From: Cellulomonas dongxiuzhuiae | GTDB taxonomy: Bacteria; Actinomycetota; Actinomycetes; Actinomycetales; Cellulomonadaceae | Direction of reading: 5' to 3' | Length of the DNA: 64,000 nt | Assembly (NCBI RefSeq): GCF_018623035.1 | Contig: NZ_CP076023.1 | Location: 2,728,001 to 2,792,000, forward strand | Part shown: positions 17,810 to 26,981 of the stretch, in pieces | Numbering within the stretch: position 1 is the stretch's first letter | How the letters are laid out: the number at the start of each line of letters is the position of its first letter | Notes under the pieces: generated by a model | Told to the model about the DNA's origin: nothing | Seen by the model: the letters and a program-made list of their open reading frames with translations, nothing else | The model's database searches: none | Position numbers and translations under genes: made by a program

Positions 17810-18621
17810 CGGCTGCCGCGACCGCCGACGAGGCGCCCGACGTCGCGCCGCGCGCCGCCCGCCTGGGCGAGCGCTTCGCCACCACCGCGGGGTGGCGCGT
17901 GGCGCGCGTCGTCGACGCGTGGCACGAGACCCCGAGCGCCCGCACGCTCGTCCTCGACGTCCCCGGCTGGCCCGGCCACCGCGCCGGGCAGCACGTCGAC
18001 CTGCGGCTGACCGCGGAGGACGGCTACACCGCGTCGCGCGCCTACTCGGTCAGCGCCCCCACCGACCCCGCGCACCCGGGCCACGTGCACGTGACCGTCC
18101 AGCGCGTCGTGGGCGGCGAGGTGTCGACGTACCTCGTCGACGACCTGCCGGTGGGCGCCGGGATCGAGGTGCGTGGACCCGTGGGCGGCTGGTTCGTCTG
18201 GGAGCCCGGCACCGCGCACGGCGCGCCGGTCCTGCTGCTCGCCGGCGGGTCGGGGGTCACGCCGCTGGTCGCCATGGTGCGCGCGCGTCGTGCCGCGGGC
18301 GACCGCACCCCGTTCCGCGTCCTGTACTCGGTGCGCATGCCGACCGACGCGCTGTTCCTCGACGAGCTCACGCGCGGGCGTCTCGACGGCGTCGACGCCG
18401 ACGTGTGGTTCACGCGCGCGGCTCCCCCGGACGCCCCCCGCCCGCCCGCCCGCATCGGGCTGCGGGACCTCGCGCACCACGGCTGGCCGGCCGCGCTCGA
18501 GCCGGTCTGCTACGTGTGCGGACCGACCGGGTTCGTCGAGGCGATGACGCGGATGCTGCTCGTGCTCGGGCACGACGCACGCGCGATCCGCGCCGAGAGG
18601 TTCGGGCCCTCGACGGACTGA
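17806..18621 (+). CDS. FAD/NAD(P)-binding ferredoxin-reductase-like partner oxidoreductase
   Basis: This 271-residue flavoprotein has the FNR fold. The FAD-binding motif is RAYSVSAP, the NAD(P) domain begins with LLLAGGSGVTPLVAM, and the C-terminal part holds CYVCGPTGFVEAM. No 2Fe-2S Cys cluster is visible. The GTG start overlaps the upstream Mo-oxidoreductase stop, so it probably passes electrons between NAD(P)H and that enzyme, a two-protein version of the domain order in fused assimilatory reductases. It converges on the DUF808 gene 21 bp downstream. Confidence 0.88.
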   Translation: MTAAATADEAPDVAPRAARLGERFATTAGWRVARVVDAWHETPSARTLVLDVPGWPGHRAGQHVDLRLTAEDGYTASRAYSVSAPTDPAHPGHVHVTVQRVVGGEVSTYLVDDLPVGAGIEVRGPVGGWFVWEPGTAHGAPVLLLAGGSGVTPLVAMVRARRAAGDRTPFRVLYSVRMPTDALFLDELTRGRLDGVDADVWFTRAAPPDAPRPPARIGLRDLAHHGWPAALEPVCYVCGPTGFVEAMTRMLLVLGHDARAIRAERFGPSTD

Positions 18622-18642
18622 GCGCCCGGACGACCCGCGTCG

Positions 18643-19611
18643 TCAGTGGGCCGCGGGTGCCGCGTCGCCCTCGGTGTGCGGGTGCCGGCGCTTGTGCACC
18701 TGGTGCACGACCAGCACGACCACCGCGCCGACGACCACGCCGATGAGCGCCGAGGCCAGCGTGTTGACGAACCAGGCGAGGAACCCGCCGACCCCGGCGA
18801 CCCCGTGCACGGCCTCCTCGAGGTGGTGCACGACGTCGTACAGGCCGTGCCACCCGAGCTCGTCGACGCCGACGAGCAGGATGTGCCCGCCGACCCACAG
18901 CATCGCCGCGATGCCCACGGTCGACAGGACCGCCAGCACCTTCGGCATGGCGTTCACCAGACCACGCCCGAAGCCGGCGACGAACCCGTGGCGGGTCGCG
19001 GCGAGCCGCACGCCGACGTCGTCCATCTTCACGATGAGCGCGACGATCCCGTACACGACGGCCGTGATCGCCAGCGCGACGACCACGAGGATGATCGCGC
19101 GCGACAGCAGCTCCTCGTCGGCGACCTCGTTGAGCGCGATCACCATGATCTCGGCCGACAGGATGAAGTCGGTGCGGATCGCGCTGGACACCATGCGCGT
19201 CTCGGCCTCGGGGCCCTGCTCGGGCGCGGGGAGCGCGGGCTTGTCGTGGTGCTTGCCGCTGACGGCCTCCCACAGCTTCTCGGCACCTTCGAACGCGAGG
19301 TACGTGCCGCCGACCATGAGGATCGGCGTGAGCAGCCACGGCAGGAACTGGCTGAGCAGGAGGATCGCCGGGAGGATGAACAGCAGCTTGTTGCGCAGCG
19401 AGCCGCGTGCGATCTTCCAGATCATCGGCAGCTCGCGGTTCGCCGCTGCGCCAGCCACGTAGCGCGGCGTCACCGCGGTGTCGTCGATGACGACGCCCGC
19501 GGCCTTCGCGCTCGCGCGTCCCGCCGCCGCGCCGACGTCGTCGATCGACGCCGCAGCGAGCTTCGCGAGCGTCGCGATGTCGTCCAGGAGCGCAGCGAGA
19601 CCGCCTGCCAT
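18643..19611 (-). CDS. DUF808 (YedI-family) membrane protein
   Basis: This 322-residue protein begins MAGGLAALLDDIATLAKLAAAS, the hallmark opening of the DUF808/YedI family. It has conserved IDDTAVTPRYV and several membrane segments (about 80-105, 160-225, 235-270 and 285-310). Its function is not established. The ATG at 19611 has an AAGGTGG sequence upstream. It stands alone, divergent from nothing close and convergent with the reductase gene. Confidence 0.88.
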   Translation of the reverse strand: MAGGLAALLDDIATLAKLAAASIDDVGAAAGRASAKAAGVVIDDTAVTPRYVAGAAANRELPMIWKIARGSLRNKLLFILPAILLLSQFLPWLLTPILMVGGTYLAFEGAEKLWEAVSGKHHDKPALPAPEQGPEAETRMVSSAIRTDFILSAEIMVIALNEVADEELLSRAIILVVVALAITAVVYGIVALIVKMDDVGVRLAATRHGFVAGFGRGLVNAMPKVLAVLSTVGIAAMLWVGGHILLVGVDELGWHGLYDVVHHLEEAVHGVAGVGGFLAWFVNTLASALIGVVVGAVVVLVVHQVHKRRHPHTEGDAAPAAH

Positions 19612-19697
19612 GAGCCACCTTCGTCCGTGCTGAGCGCGGGCCGGGCCGGACCGCGCAGGGACAGGGTAGGGCCATGCGCCCGGCCCGCGCCCGACGG

Positions 19698-21362
19698 TCA
19701 GGCCGTCAGGTCCCGCCGCCGCAACGCCGCCGTCGCCACGGCGGCGAGTGCCCCGGCCACCGCGGTCGTCGCGACGAGCGGCAGCGCCGTGACCGCCTCG
19801 TGCGGTGCCTGCGGCGCCAGCGCGAAGGGCGCGGCGTCGACGACCGCGTCGGGCAGACCGAACAGCGGTCCGTACAGGCCGACGAGGATCGAGGCCACGA
19901 GCAGCAGCCAGACCCACCACGCTCCCGTCCGCAGGCCGTGCGCGACGGCCGCGAGGCCGACGAAGCACAGGACGACCGGCAGGTGGACGAGGCTCGCGAC
20001 CGTCAGCTCGGCGACCAGACCGGCGTCCCCCGTCGCGCTCGCCGCCCCCAGTCCCAGACCGAGCCCCGAGGCGAGCAGCAGCGCGGTGGCGCCGGCGACC
20101 GTCACCAGGAGCCGCCCCCACAGCCAGGCGGGGCGACTCACGGCTCCCGACAGGACGACGCCCGTCCGCCCCTCGGTCTCCTCCCGGGTGAGGCGGTTGA
20201 CGCAGACGACGCCCTCGACCGCGACCGCCATCGCGAAGAACCCGAGGAACGCCGACAGCGTCGACCCCAGGACGTCGCCGCTGCTCGCCCCGCCGATGAT
20301 GGCGGCGAGCTCGGGCTGCGACTCGAAGGCGTCGACGATGCCCTGTCCCATCGACCCGGTCAGGACGGCGAAGACCAGCAGCCCGACGGCCCACCCGGCG
20401 ATCGAGGCCCGCTCGAGGCGCAGCGTCAGCCCGGCCGGGCTCAGCAGCCCGCGCCGCGCGTCCGGGCGGCCCCGCCGCGCCGGCAGGAGCCCGGCGCCGA
20501 CGTCGCGCCGCGCCGCGAGCGTGAACCCCACGAGGACCAGGACCACCGCCAGCGCGACCCCGGGCAGCAGCGGCCACCACCGCAGGTCGACGAACGCCCG
20601 GGTCTGCTGCGCCCACCCGACGGGTGACACCCACGACAGCGCGCTGCCGCCGCGTTCGGTCGCGTCACCCACGCCGCGCAGCACGTAGGCGAGCCCGAGC
20701 AGGCCACCGGCGGCCCCCGACGCGGTCCGTGCGTGCTCGCTCAGCTGCGCGGCCACCCCGGCCGCGGCCCCGAACACGAGGCCCACCACGGCGCAGCCGA
20801 CCGCGACGGCCAGGGAGTCGGGCAGTGCGAGACCGGCCGCGAGCTGTGCGCCGAGCAGCACGAGCGCGACGACCGCGTTCGCGACGACGAGGACCACGAG
20901 GGCCGCCGCCAGCGGGGCGTCGCGTCCCACGGCACCGGCGCGCAGGAGCTCCGCACGCCCGGCCTCCTCGTCGGCGCGGGTGTGACGGACCACCGTGAGG
21001 ATCGACATCACGGCCACCGCGACCGCGATCATCCCGAGGAGCTCGTTGGCGAGCATGGCCCCGAACGTGTAGTCGTCCAGGCCGTACCCCGGCCCGGACA
21101 GGAACGCGCCCGACGGCTGCTTCATGATCTCGGCCTGCGCCTGCAGCGCAGCGGCGTCCGGGTACGCCACCGGCATGGCGGCCGCGAGGTACCCGACGAG
21201 CCCACCGACGGCGAGCGCCCACACCACGATCCGCAGGCGGTCGCGCCGCAGCGCGAGACGCACGAGCCGCGCGGTCCCCGCCCACGCAGGGCTCGACCCG
21301 GTGGCGCCCGTCGCCCGCTCCCCGGGCACGCGGTCCGCGCGCGCCGGGGTGGCCGTCGTCAT
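19698..21362 (-). CDS. ABC exporter permease (antibiotic-exporter type, duplicated halves)
   Basis: This 554-residue integral membrane protein is built from two related halves of about six membrane helices each, as in tetronasin/polyketide-type antibiotic exporters. The loop [17 protein letters not shown] in the first half corresponds to [18 protein letters not shown] in the second. Its ATG overlaps the stop of the ATPase gene by 4 bp (ATGA). It is the third gene of a TetR-ATPase-permease operon, so it is probably part of a drug-inducible efflux pump. The substrate is unknown. Confidence 0.88.
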   Translation of the reverse strand: MTTATPARADRVPGERATGATGSSPAWAGTARLVRLALRRDRLRIVVWALAVGGLVGYLAAAMPVAYPDAAALQAQAEIMKQPSGAFLSGPGYGLDDYTFGAMLANELLGMIAVAVAVMSILTVVRHTRADEEAGRAELLRAGAVGRDAPLAAALVVLVVANAVVALVLLGAQLAAGLALPDSLAVAVGCAVVGLVFGAAAGVAAQLSEHARTASGAAGGLLGLAYVLRGVGDATERGGSALSWVSPVGWAQQTRAFVDLRWWPLLPGVALAVVLVLVGFTLAARRDVGAGLLPARRGRPDARRGLLSPAGLTLRLERASIAGWAVGLLVFAVLTGSMGQGIVDAFESQPELAAIIGGASSGDVLGSTLSAFLGFFAMAVAVEGVVCVNRLTREETEGRTGVVLSGAVSRPAWLWGRLLVTVAGATALLLASGLGLGLGAASATGDAGLVAELTVASLVHLPVVLCFVGLAAVAHGLRTGAWWVWLLLVASILVGLYGPLFGLPDAVVDAAPFALAPQAPHEAVTALPLVATTAVAGALAAVATAALRRRDLTA

Positions 21363-22300
21363 CGCGCACCGCCCGCGGCGCTCGTCGCGGCGAGGGCCGC
21401 CGGTGTCCCGTAGTGGTGGACGAACAGCTCCTCGAGCGTGGGAGGGCTGACCACGAGGTCGCTGATCCCGGCCGCGGCGAGCACCGCCATGACCCGCGAC
21501 AGCGCCGCGTCGTCGACCGTGAACGTCACCCGCCCGCCGTCCGACGCGACGTCGTGGACGCCGTCGAGCCCGGCGAGCACCGCCGGGCTCGAGGGTGTCG
21601 TGACCCGCACCGTGCTGCGCGTGAGGTGGCGCAGGTCGTGCAGGGTGCCGCTCTGCACGGTCCGACCGGCGCGGACGATCGTGACGCGGTCGCAGAGCTT
21701 CTCGACCTCGGCGAGGACGTGGCTCGACAGCAGCACGGTCGTGCCGCGGGCGACGGCCTCGCGGACGCACTGCTGGAACACGAGCTCCATGAGCGGGTCC
21801 AGGCCCGACGTCGGCTCGTCGAGGACCAGCAGCTCGACGTCGCACGCCAGCGCCGCGACCAGCGCGACCTTCTGCCGGTTGCCCTTCGAGTACGTCCGCG
21901 CCCGCCTGCCGGGGTCCAGGTCGAAGCGCTCGAGCAGCTCGGCCCTGCGGGCGCGGTCGACCGGGCCGCGCAGGCTCGCGAGGAGGTCGATGACCTCGCC
22001 ACCCGTGAGCCTGGGCCACAGGTTGACGTCGCCCGGGACGTACGCGAGACGCCGGTGCAGCGCCACCGCGTCGGACCAGGGGTCGCCGCCCAGCAGCCGG
22101 ACCGTCCCGGCGTCGGCGCGCAGCAGGCCGAGCAGGACGCGGATCGTCGTGGACTTCCCGGCGCCGTTGGGCCCGAGGAACCCGTGGACCTCACCGGGTG
22201 CGACCTCCAGGTCGAGCTCGTCCAGCGCCCGCACGGCGCCGAACGACTTGGTGAGTCCCCGCACCTCGATGACGGGGGACGTGGTGCGGTCGGTTGCCAT
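21359..22300 (-). CDS. ABC transporter ATP-binding protein
   Basis: This 313-residue ATPase has Walker [10 protein letters not shown] (residues 43-51), signature YSKGNRQK (about 138), Walker [14 protein letters not shown] and an H-loop in LLSSH. The C-terminal 90 residues are the extension typical of multidrug exporter ATPases. GAGGGTGG lies upstream of the ATG. It is co-encoded with the permease (4-bp overlap) and, 42 bp upstream, a TetR regulator. Confidence 0.93.
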   Translation of the reverse strand: MATDRTTSPVIEVRGLTKSFGAVRALDELDLEVAPGEVHGFLGPNGAGKSTTIRVLLGLLRADAGTVRLLGGDPWSDAVALHRRLAYVPGDVNLWPRLTGGEVIDLLASLRGPVDRARRAELLERFDLDPGRRARTYSKGNRQKVALVAALACDVELLVLDEPTSGLDPLMELVFQQCVREAVARGTTVLLSSHVLAEVEKLCDRVTIVRAGRTVQSGTLHDLRHLTRSTVRVTTPSSPAVLAGLDGVHDVASDGGRVTFTVDDAALSRVMAVLAAAGISDLVVSPPTLEELFVHHYGTPAALAATSAAGGAR

Positions 22301-22342
22301 GGCTCCACCCTCTCGGGAGTGATCGGCGGGGGTCTGTGACGG

Positions 22343-23029
22343 TCAGGCGAGGTCGGCGGGCCCCTGTCCTTCGGGGGCGTCGTCGACGTAGCGCAGGTAC
22401 GCGTCGAGGACGCGGTCGTCGGTCATGAGGCCGTGGGTGAACAGCTCCATCGCGGGCAGCATCATCCGGTCGCGGTACCGGTGGAGGACCCCCAGGACGT
22501 CGGTGGGGTCGTCCGGCGGGTGCAGCGTCATGTCCAGGAGCAGCGCTCCGAGGCCCTGCACGGTGAGGTAGCGGGCGCGTGCCTTCTCGTCGCGGCTGGG
22601 GCGCATGGAGCCGGCGGCGACCGCCTCGGCGATGTAGACCTCGGCGTCGGCCACGAAGTGCTCGACGAACTCCCGCGCGGGCGCTCCCCCGGCCTGCATG
22701 GTGCGCAGCGCGTACCCGACCAGCGGTGCGTACTCGTCCATCGACGCCAGCTGCAGGAGCAGGTCCTGCGCCCCGCCGGTCACGAGTGCCCGCTCCTTGC
22801 CCTCCCGGACGAGACGCAGCACGTGCGCATCGCACGCGGCGCGCAGCCCGTCCTTGGAGCCGAAGTGGTGGAGGATCAGCGCCGCACTCACGCCGGCGTC
22901 CTCGGCGACCGCCCGCAGCCCCACACCGAAGCCCTCCCGCGCGTACCGGGCGACCGCGGCGTCCCGGATGCGCGCGCGCGTCGTGAGGTCGGGGTTCGGC
23001 GCGAGGTCGTCCCGAGGCGTTGAACTCAT
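22343..23029 (-). CDS. TetR-family repressor of the ABC exporter
   Basis: This 228-residue protein has a TetR N-terminal HTH at about residues 15-60 (TRARIRDAAVARYAREGFGVGLRAVAEDAGVS then LILHHFGSKDGLR) and a helical ligand-binding domain. It is the first gene of the operon with the exporter and probably autoregulates it. TAATCT lies 7 nt before the ATG with no Shine-Dalgarno, so the transcript is probably leaderless. A palindrome overlaps that -10 box. Confidence 0.9.
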   Translation of the reverse strand: MSSTPRDDLAPNPDLTTRARIRDAAVARYAREGFGVGLRAVAEDAGVSAALILHHFGSKDGLRAACDAHVLRLVREGKERALVTGGAQDLLLQLASMDEYAPLVGYALRTMQAGGAPAREFVEHFVADAEVYIAEAVAAGSMRPSRDEKARARYLTVQGLGALLLDMTLHPPDDPTDVLGVLHRYRDRMMLPAMELFTHGLMTDDRVLDAYLRYVDDAPEGQGPADLA

Positions 23030-23036
23030 GTTCAGT

Positions 23037-23054
23037 AGATTAAACGGTCGTTCA
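23037..23054 (-). promoter_or_regulatory. Leaderless -10 box and palindromic TetR operator
   Basis: On the minus strand TAATCT (23037-23042) lies 7 nt before the ATG at 23029. The palindrome TAAACG-GT-CGTTCA (23041-23054) overlaps its upstream edge, the expected place for an autorepressor site. Confidence 0.55.
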
Positions 23055-23094
23055 CCGTGCCGCAAGGGGTGCGTCGACCACTCTTCCGTTGCGG

Positions 23095-23134
23095 TAGATT
23101 TGGCCTCATGAGGTCGACCGAGGGCACTGCGTGA
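23095..23134 (+). CDS. Leaderless nine-codon leader ORF ahead of the MerR-prfC operon
   Basis: A -10 box TAGATT (23095-23100) is followed after 7 nt by ATG at 23108, which opens a short frame MRSTEGTA with UGA at 23132-23134. That UGA overlaps the GTG start of the MerR gene (GTGA). No separate Shine-Dalgarno serves the MerR start, so termination on this leader could feed MerR translation. The coding span proper is 23108-23134; the interval given includes the -10 box. The peptide is too short to test by composition. Confidence 0.4.
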
Positions 23135-23547
23135 GCGCCGCCCACAAGCAGATCGGCGAGGTGGCCGAACGCACGCGGTTGTCGCTGCGCACCATCCGCT
23201 ACTACGAGGAGGTCGGGCTGGTCGTCCCGTCGGCACGCTCCCAGGGTGGCTTCCGGCTGTACTCCGAGGCCGACATCACCCGCCTGCAGCTCGTCCGCCG
23301 GATGAAGCCGCTGGACTTCTCCCTCGACGAGATGCGCGAGCTGCTCGAGACGATCGACGCGCTCGCCGACACCGCGACGCCCGCCCCGGAGCGCAGCACG
23401 CTGGTCGACCGGTTGGACACGTTCCGCATCGCCGTCGACGAGCGCTGCGCGAGCCTGCGGCAGCAGCTCGAGAACGCCCAGGCGTTCGCGGACGAGCTGC
23501 GCACCGAGCACGCACGCCACGAGGTCGGGACGGAACCGAAGCAGTGA
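23131..23547 (+). CDS. MerR-family transcriptional regulator
   Basis: This 138-residue protein has a MerR winged helix at residues 7-75 (IGEVAERTRLSLRTIRYYEEVGLVVPSAR...GFRLYSEADI). A coiled-coil dimerisation helix follows, then a short tail. Only one Cys (in DERCASLRQQL) is present in the C-terminal part, so a multi-Cys metal site is unlikely. The GTG start lies in a GTGA with the leader ORF stop, and its own stop lies in a GTGA with prfC. It therefore appears dedicated to control of RF3, possibly with autoregulation. Confidence 0.88.
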   Translation: MSAAHKQIGEVAERTRLSLRTIRYYEEVGLVVPSARSQGGFRLYSEADITRLQLVRRMKPLDFSLDEMRELLETIDALADTATPAPERSTLVDRLDTFRIAVDERCASLRQQLENAQAFADELRTEHARHEVGTEPKQ

Positions 23548-25121
23548 CCACCGATCCTCAGGACGTCGGACCTGCGCCTCGTCGCAGCATCGCCGTCATC
23601 TCCCACCCCGACGCGGGCAAGTCCACCCTCACCGAGGCGCTCGCGCTGCACTCGCGCGCCATCACGCGCGCAGGTGCGGTGCACGGCAAGGCCGGCCGCG
23701 GCGGGGTCGTGTCCGACTGGCAGGAGATCGAGCAGAAGCGCGGGATCTCGATCTCGTCGGCTGCCCTGCAGCTGCGCTACGGCGACACGGTGATCAACCT
23801 GCTCGACACGCCCGGGCACGCCGACTTCTCCGAGGACACGTACCGGGTCCTCACCGCGGTCGACTGCGCCGTCATGCTGCTGGACGCGGCGAAGGGCCTG
23901 GAGCCCCAGACCCTCAAGCTGTTCGAGGTCTGCCGCACGCGCGGCGTCCCGGTGCTGACCTTCGTCAACAAGTGGGACCGGCCCGGCAAGGACGCCCTGG
24001 AGCTCTGCGACGAGCTCGAGCAGCGGATCGGCCTGGTCGCGGCGCCCGTCACCTGGCCCGTCGGGGAGTCGGGCGACCTCCGCGGGCTGCTCGACCCCCG
24101 CACGGGGTCCGTGACGACGTACCACCGTGCCCCCGGTGGTGCCACCCTCGCGCAGGAGCAGCACCTCGCGCCCGACGAGGCGGTCGACGCCCTCGGTGAC
24201 GACGTGACCGACGCGATCGACCAGGTGGGCCTGCTGCCCGCCCCCGACGTCGCGTCCTTCCTCGCCGGACGGACGACGCCCCTGCTGTTCGGCGTGGCGC
24301 TGACGAACATCGGCGTGCGCGAGCTCCTCGACGCCGTCCTGCGGTTCGCACCCGCGCCCGGCCCCCGCGCGACCGCCGACGGCGGCGAGCGCGCCGTCGA
24401 CGAGCCGTTCAGCGCGGTGGTGTTCAAGGTGCAGGCCGGCATGGACCGCCAGCACCGCGACCAGGTCGCGTTCGTCCGCGTCGTGTCCGGGGTCTTCGAG
24501 CGCGGCATGCCGGTCGTGCACGCGCAGACCGGACGCTCCTTCGCCACCAAGCACGCGGCCACCGTCTTCGGACGCGACCGCGAGATCGTCGAGACGGCGT
24601 ACCCCGGCGACGTCGTGGGACTCGTCAACGCCACCGCGCTGGCGGTCGGCGACACCCTGTACGACCCGGAGGGACCGCCGACGAGGTACCCGGCGATGCC
24701 CGCGTTCCCCCCTGAGCACTTCGTCACCGCGCGCGCTGCCGACCCCGGGCGCTCCAAGCAGTTCCGCAAGGGGATCGCCCAGCTCGCCCACGAGGGCGTC
24801 GTCCAGCTGCTGATCTCGCCCGACCGGGGCGACGGCGAGCCGATCCTCGGCGCCGTCGGACCCCTGCAGTTCGAGGTCGTCACGTTCCGCATGGAGCACG
24901 AGTTCGGTGCACCCGTCCGTACCCAGCCCTTGTCGTACGGCCTCGCCCGCCTCGCCACCGACGAGGACGTCACCGCCCTCGCCGGCGCCCGGGGCGTCGA
25001 GGTCGTCACCCGCACCGACGGCACCCGGCTCGCGCTCATGCGCGACCGCTGGGTGCTGCAGGCACTGCGGCGTGACCGCCCGACGCTCACCCTGCCCGAG
25101 CTGCTCGTGGGCGCCGCCTGA
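23544..25121 (+). CDS. prfC: Peptide chain release factor 3 (RF3)
   Basis: This 525-residue translational GTPase is the standard size for RF3, which removes RF1 or RF2 from the ribosome after termination. The G domain shows G1 HPDAGKST (21-28), an EQKRGISI switch region, G3 DTPGHADF and G4 NKWD. The C-terminal RF3 domain includes GPLQFEVVTFRMEHEFGAP. The GTG start overlaps the MerR stop, so expression is coupled to that regulator. RF3 is not universal in bacteria, and a dedicated MerR is unusual. Confidence 0.95.
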   Translation: MTTDPQDVGPAPRRSIAVISHPDAGKSTLTEALALHSRAITRAGAVHGKAGRGGVVSDWQEIEQKRGISISSAALQLRYGDTVINLLDTPGHADFSEDTYRVLTAVDCAVMLLDAAKGLEPQTLKLFEVCRTRGVPVLTFVNKWDRPGKDALELCDELEQRIGLVAAPVTWPVGESGDLRGLLDPRTGSVTTYHRAPGGATLAQEQHLAPDEAVDALGDDVTDAIDQVGLLPAPDVASFLAGRTTPLLFGVALTNIGVRELLDAVLRFAPAPGPRATADGGERAVDEPFSAVVFKVQAGMDRQHRDQVAFVRVVSGVFERGMPVVHAQTGRSFATKHAATVFGRDREIVETAYPGDVVGLVNATALAVGDTLYDPEGPPTRYPAMPAFPPEHFVTARAADPGRSKQFRKGIAQLAHEGVVQLLISPDRGDGEPILGAVGPLQFEVVTFRMEHEFGAPVRTQPLSYGLARLATDEDVTALAGARGVEVVTRTDGTRLALMRDRWVLQALRRDRPTLTLPELLVGAA

Positions 25122-25201
25122 CCGTCAGGACCCGTTCCGCGCACCGCTGCGCACCCGACCTTCCCGTGGCCGTGTCGGCCACCGCTGTGTAGAGGAGAAA
25201 C

Positions 25202-26881
25202 ATGAACCGAACACCTCAGAACCGGCTGCCCGCCCTGCCGCCGCGCGGCCTGCGCGTCACGCCGCTGGGCGGCCTGGGCGAGATCGGACGGAACATGACC
25301 GTCCTGGAGCACGCCGGACGCCTGCTCGTCATCGACTGCGGCGTGCTGTTCCCGGAGGAGGACCACCCCGGGGTCGACGTGATCCTCCCCGACTTCGCCT
25401 CCCTCGCCGACCGGTGGCAGGACATCGACGCCGTCGTGCTCACGCACGGGCACGAGGACCACATCGGCGGCGTGCCGTACCTGCTGCGCGAGCGCCGGGA
25501 CATCCCCGTCATCGGGTCGCGGCTCACGCTCGCGTTCCTCACCGCCAAGCTCACCGAGCACCGGATCACCCCGGCGACCGTCGAGGTCGCCGCCGGCGAC
25601 CGCCTCACGATCGGTGCCTTCGACCTCGAGTTCGTGGCGGTCAACCACTCGATCCCCGACGGCCTGGCCGTCGCGGTGCGCACGCAGGCCGGCATGCTCG
25701 TGAACACGGGCGACTTCAAGATGGACCAGTTCCCCCTCGACGGGCGCCTGACCGACGTCCGCCACCTGGCCCGGCTGTCCGACGAGGGCATCGACATGTT
25801 CCTCGTCGACTCCACCAACGCCGAGGTCCCCGGGTTCACGATCTCCGAGCGTGACCTGACGCCCGCGATCGGCGAGGTGTTCGCCTCGACGAAGCGCCGC
25901 GTGGTCGTCTCCAGCTTCGCCAGCCACGTGCACCGCATCCAGCAGGTCGTGGACGCCGCCGTCGCGCACGGCCGCAAGGTCGGGTTCGTCGGACGCTCGA
26001 TGGTGCGCAACATGAAGATCGCGCAGGACCTGGGCTACCTGACGATCCCCGACGGCGTCGTCGTGGACCCCAAGGAGCTCGAGCGCATGCCCGACCACAA
26101 GGTCGCCTACGTGTGCACGGGCTCCCAGGGCGAGCCGCTCGCGGCGCTGTCCCGCATGGCGCGCGGTGAGCACCAGATCGAGGTGGGCGAGGGCGACACG
26201 GTGCTGCTCGCGTCGTCGCTGATCCCGGGCAACGAGACCGCGATCTACCACGTGATCAACCGGCTGACGGACCGCGGCGCGCGCGTCGTGCACAAGGGCA
26301 ACGCCCGGGTGCACGTCTCCGGGCACGCCAGCGCCGGCGAGCTGGTCTACCTGTACAACGTGCTGCGCCCGCGCATCGTCATGCCGATCCACGGCGAGTC
26401 CAAGCACCTGCGCGCGAACGCGGACCTCGCGCTGCGCACCGGCATGGCACCCGAGAACGTCCTGGTGGTGCGCGACGGCGACGTCATCGACCTCGTCGAC
26501 GGGCGCGCGAAGGTCGTCGGCCGGGTCCCCGCGGCCGAGGTCTTCGTCGAGGACGGCGTGGTCGGGCGCACCGACGAGAAGCTGCTCGCGCAGCGCCGCG
26601 AGCTGCGCGACGGCGGCGTCGTGACGGTCGTGGCGGTCGTCGACTCCGACGCCGCCACCCTGGCCGAGCCGGTCGAGCTGCTCTCGACCGGTGTCGCGCA
26701 CGCCGCGGACGCGCAGGCGTCCGTGGACAAGGCGATCCGCACGGCGCTCGCCCAGGCACCCGCGAGCACCTACGCCGACGCCGACGCCCTCGACGCCCTG
26801 GTGCGCCGTGCGGCGGAGCGCGTCCTGCGGCGGCGCGGTGGCCCGCAGCCCGTGGTCGTCGCGGTGACCGTCGAGTCCTGA
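25202..26881 (+). CDS. rnj: Ribonuclease J
   Basis: This 559-residue metallo-beta-lactamase/beta-CASP RNase has the metal-binding HGHEDH at residues 82-87, NHSIPD, NTGDFKMD, SGHAS and a C-terminal domain, as in actinobacterial RNase J (5'-3' exo- and endonuclease of mRNA and rRNA). GAGGAG lies just upstream of the ATG. It follows prfC by 80 bp, with a small GTGGCC/GGCCAC hairpin (25166-25182) in the gap. The usual dapA neighbour is absent here. A strong terminator follows. Confidence 0.95.
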   Translation: MNRTPQNRLPALPPRGLRVTPLGGLGEIGRNMTVLEHAGRLLVIDCGVLFPEEDHPGVDVILPDFASLADRWQDIDAVVLTHGHEDHIGGVPYLLRERRDIPVIGSRLTLAFLTAKLTEHRITPATVEVAAGDRLTIGAFDLEFVAVNHSIPDGLAVAVRTQAGMLVNTGDFKMDQFPLDGRLTDVRHLARLSDEGIDMFLVDSTNAEVPGFTISERDLTPAIGEVFASTKRRVVVSSFASHVHRIQQVVDAAVAHGRKVGFVGRSMVRNMKIAQDLGYLTIPDGVVVDPKELERMPDHKVAYVCTGSQGEPLAALSRMARGEHQIEVGEGDTVLLASSLIPGNETAIYHVINRLTDRGARVVHKGNARVHVSGHASAGELVYLYNVLRPRIVMPIHGESKHLRANADLALRTGMAPENVLVVRDGDVIDLVDGRAKVVGRVPAAEVFVEDGVVGRTDEKLLAQRRELRDGGVVTVVAVVDSDAATLAEPVELLSTGVAHAADAQASVDKAIRTALAQAPASTYADADALDALVRRAAERVLRRRGGPQPVVVAVTVES

Positions 26882-26887
26882 CGCGTG

Positions 26888-26928
26888 CGCGGACGGGCTC
26901 CCCGACCTCGTCGGGGAGCCCGTCCGCG
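26888..26928 (+). terminator. Strong hairpin after RNase J
   Basis: A perfect 19-bp stem (26888-26906 with 26910-26928) encloses a 3-nt loop, 7 nt after the stop codon. No U-tract follows, as is common in high-GC actinobacteria. Confidence 0.8.
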
Positions 26929-26981
26929 TGCCTGGGCTGTGCGGGTCCGGCGGCGGCCCGGCATGGGGCAGAGTGGGCACC

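Noticed and set aside
25166..25182. Terminator between prfC and rnj
   Set aside because: Only a 6-bp stem with a 5-nt loop and no tail; too weak to call.
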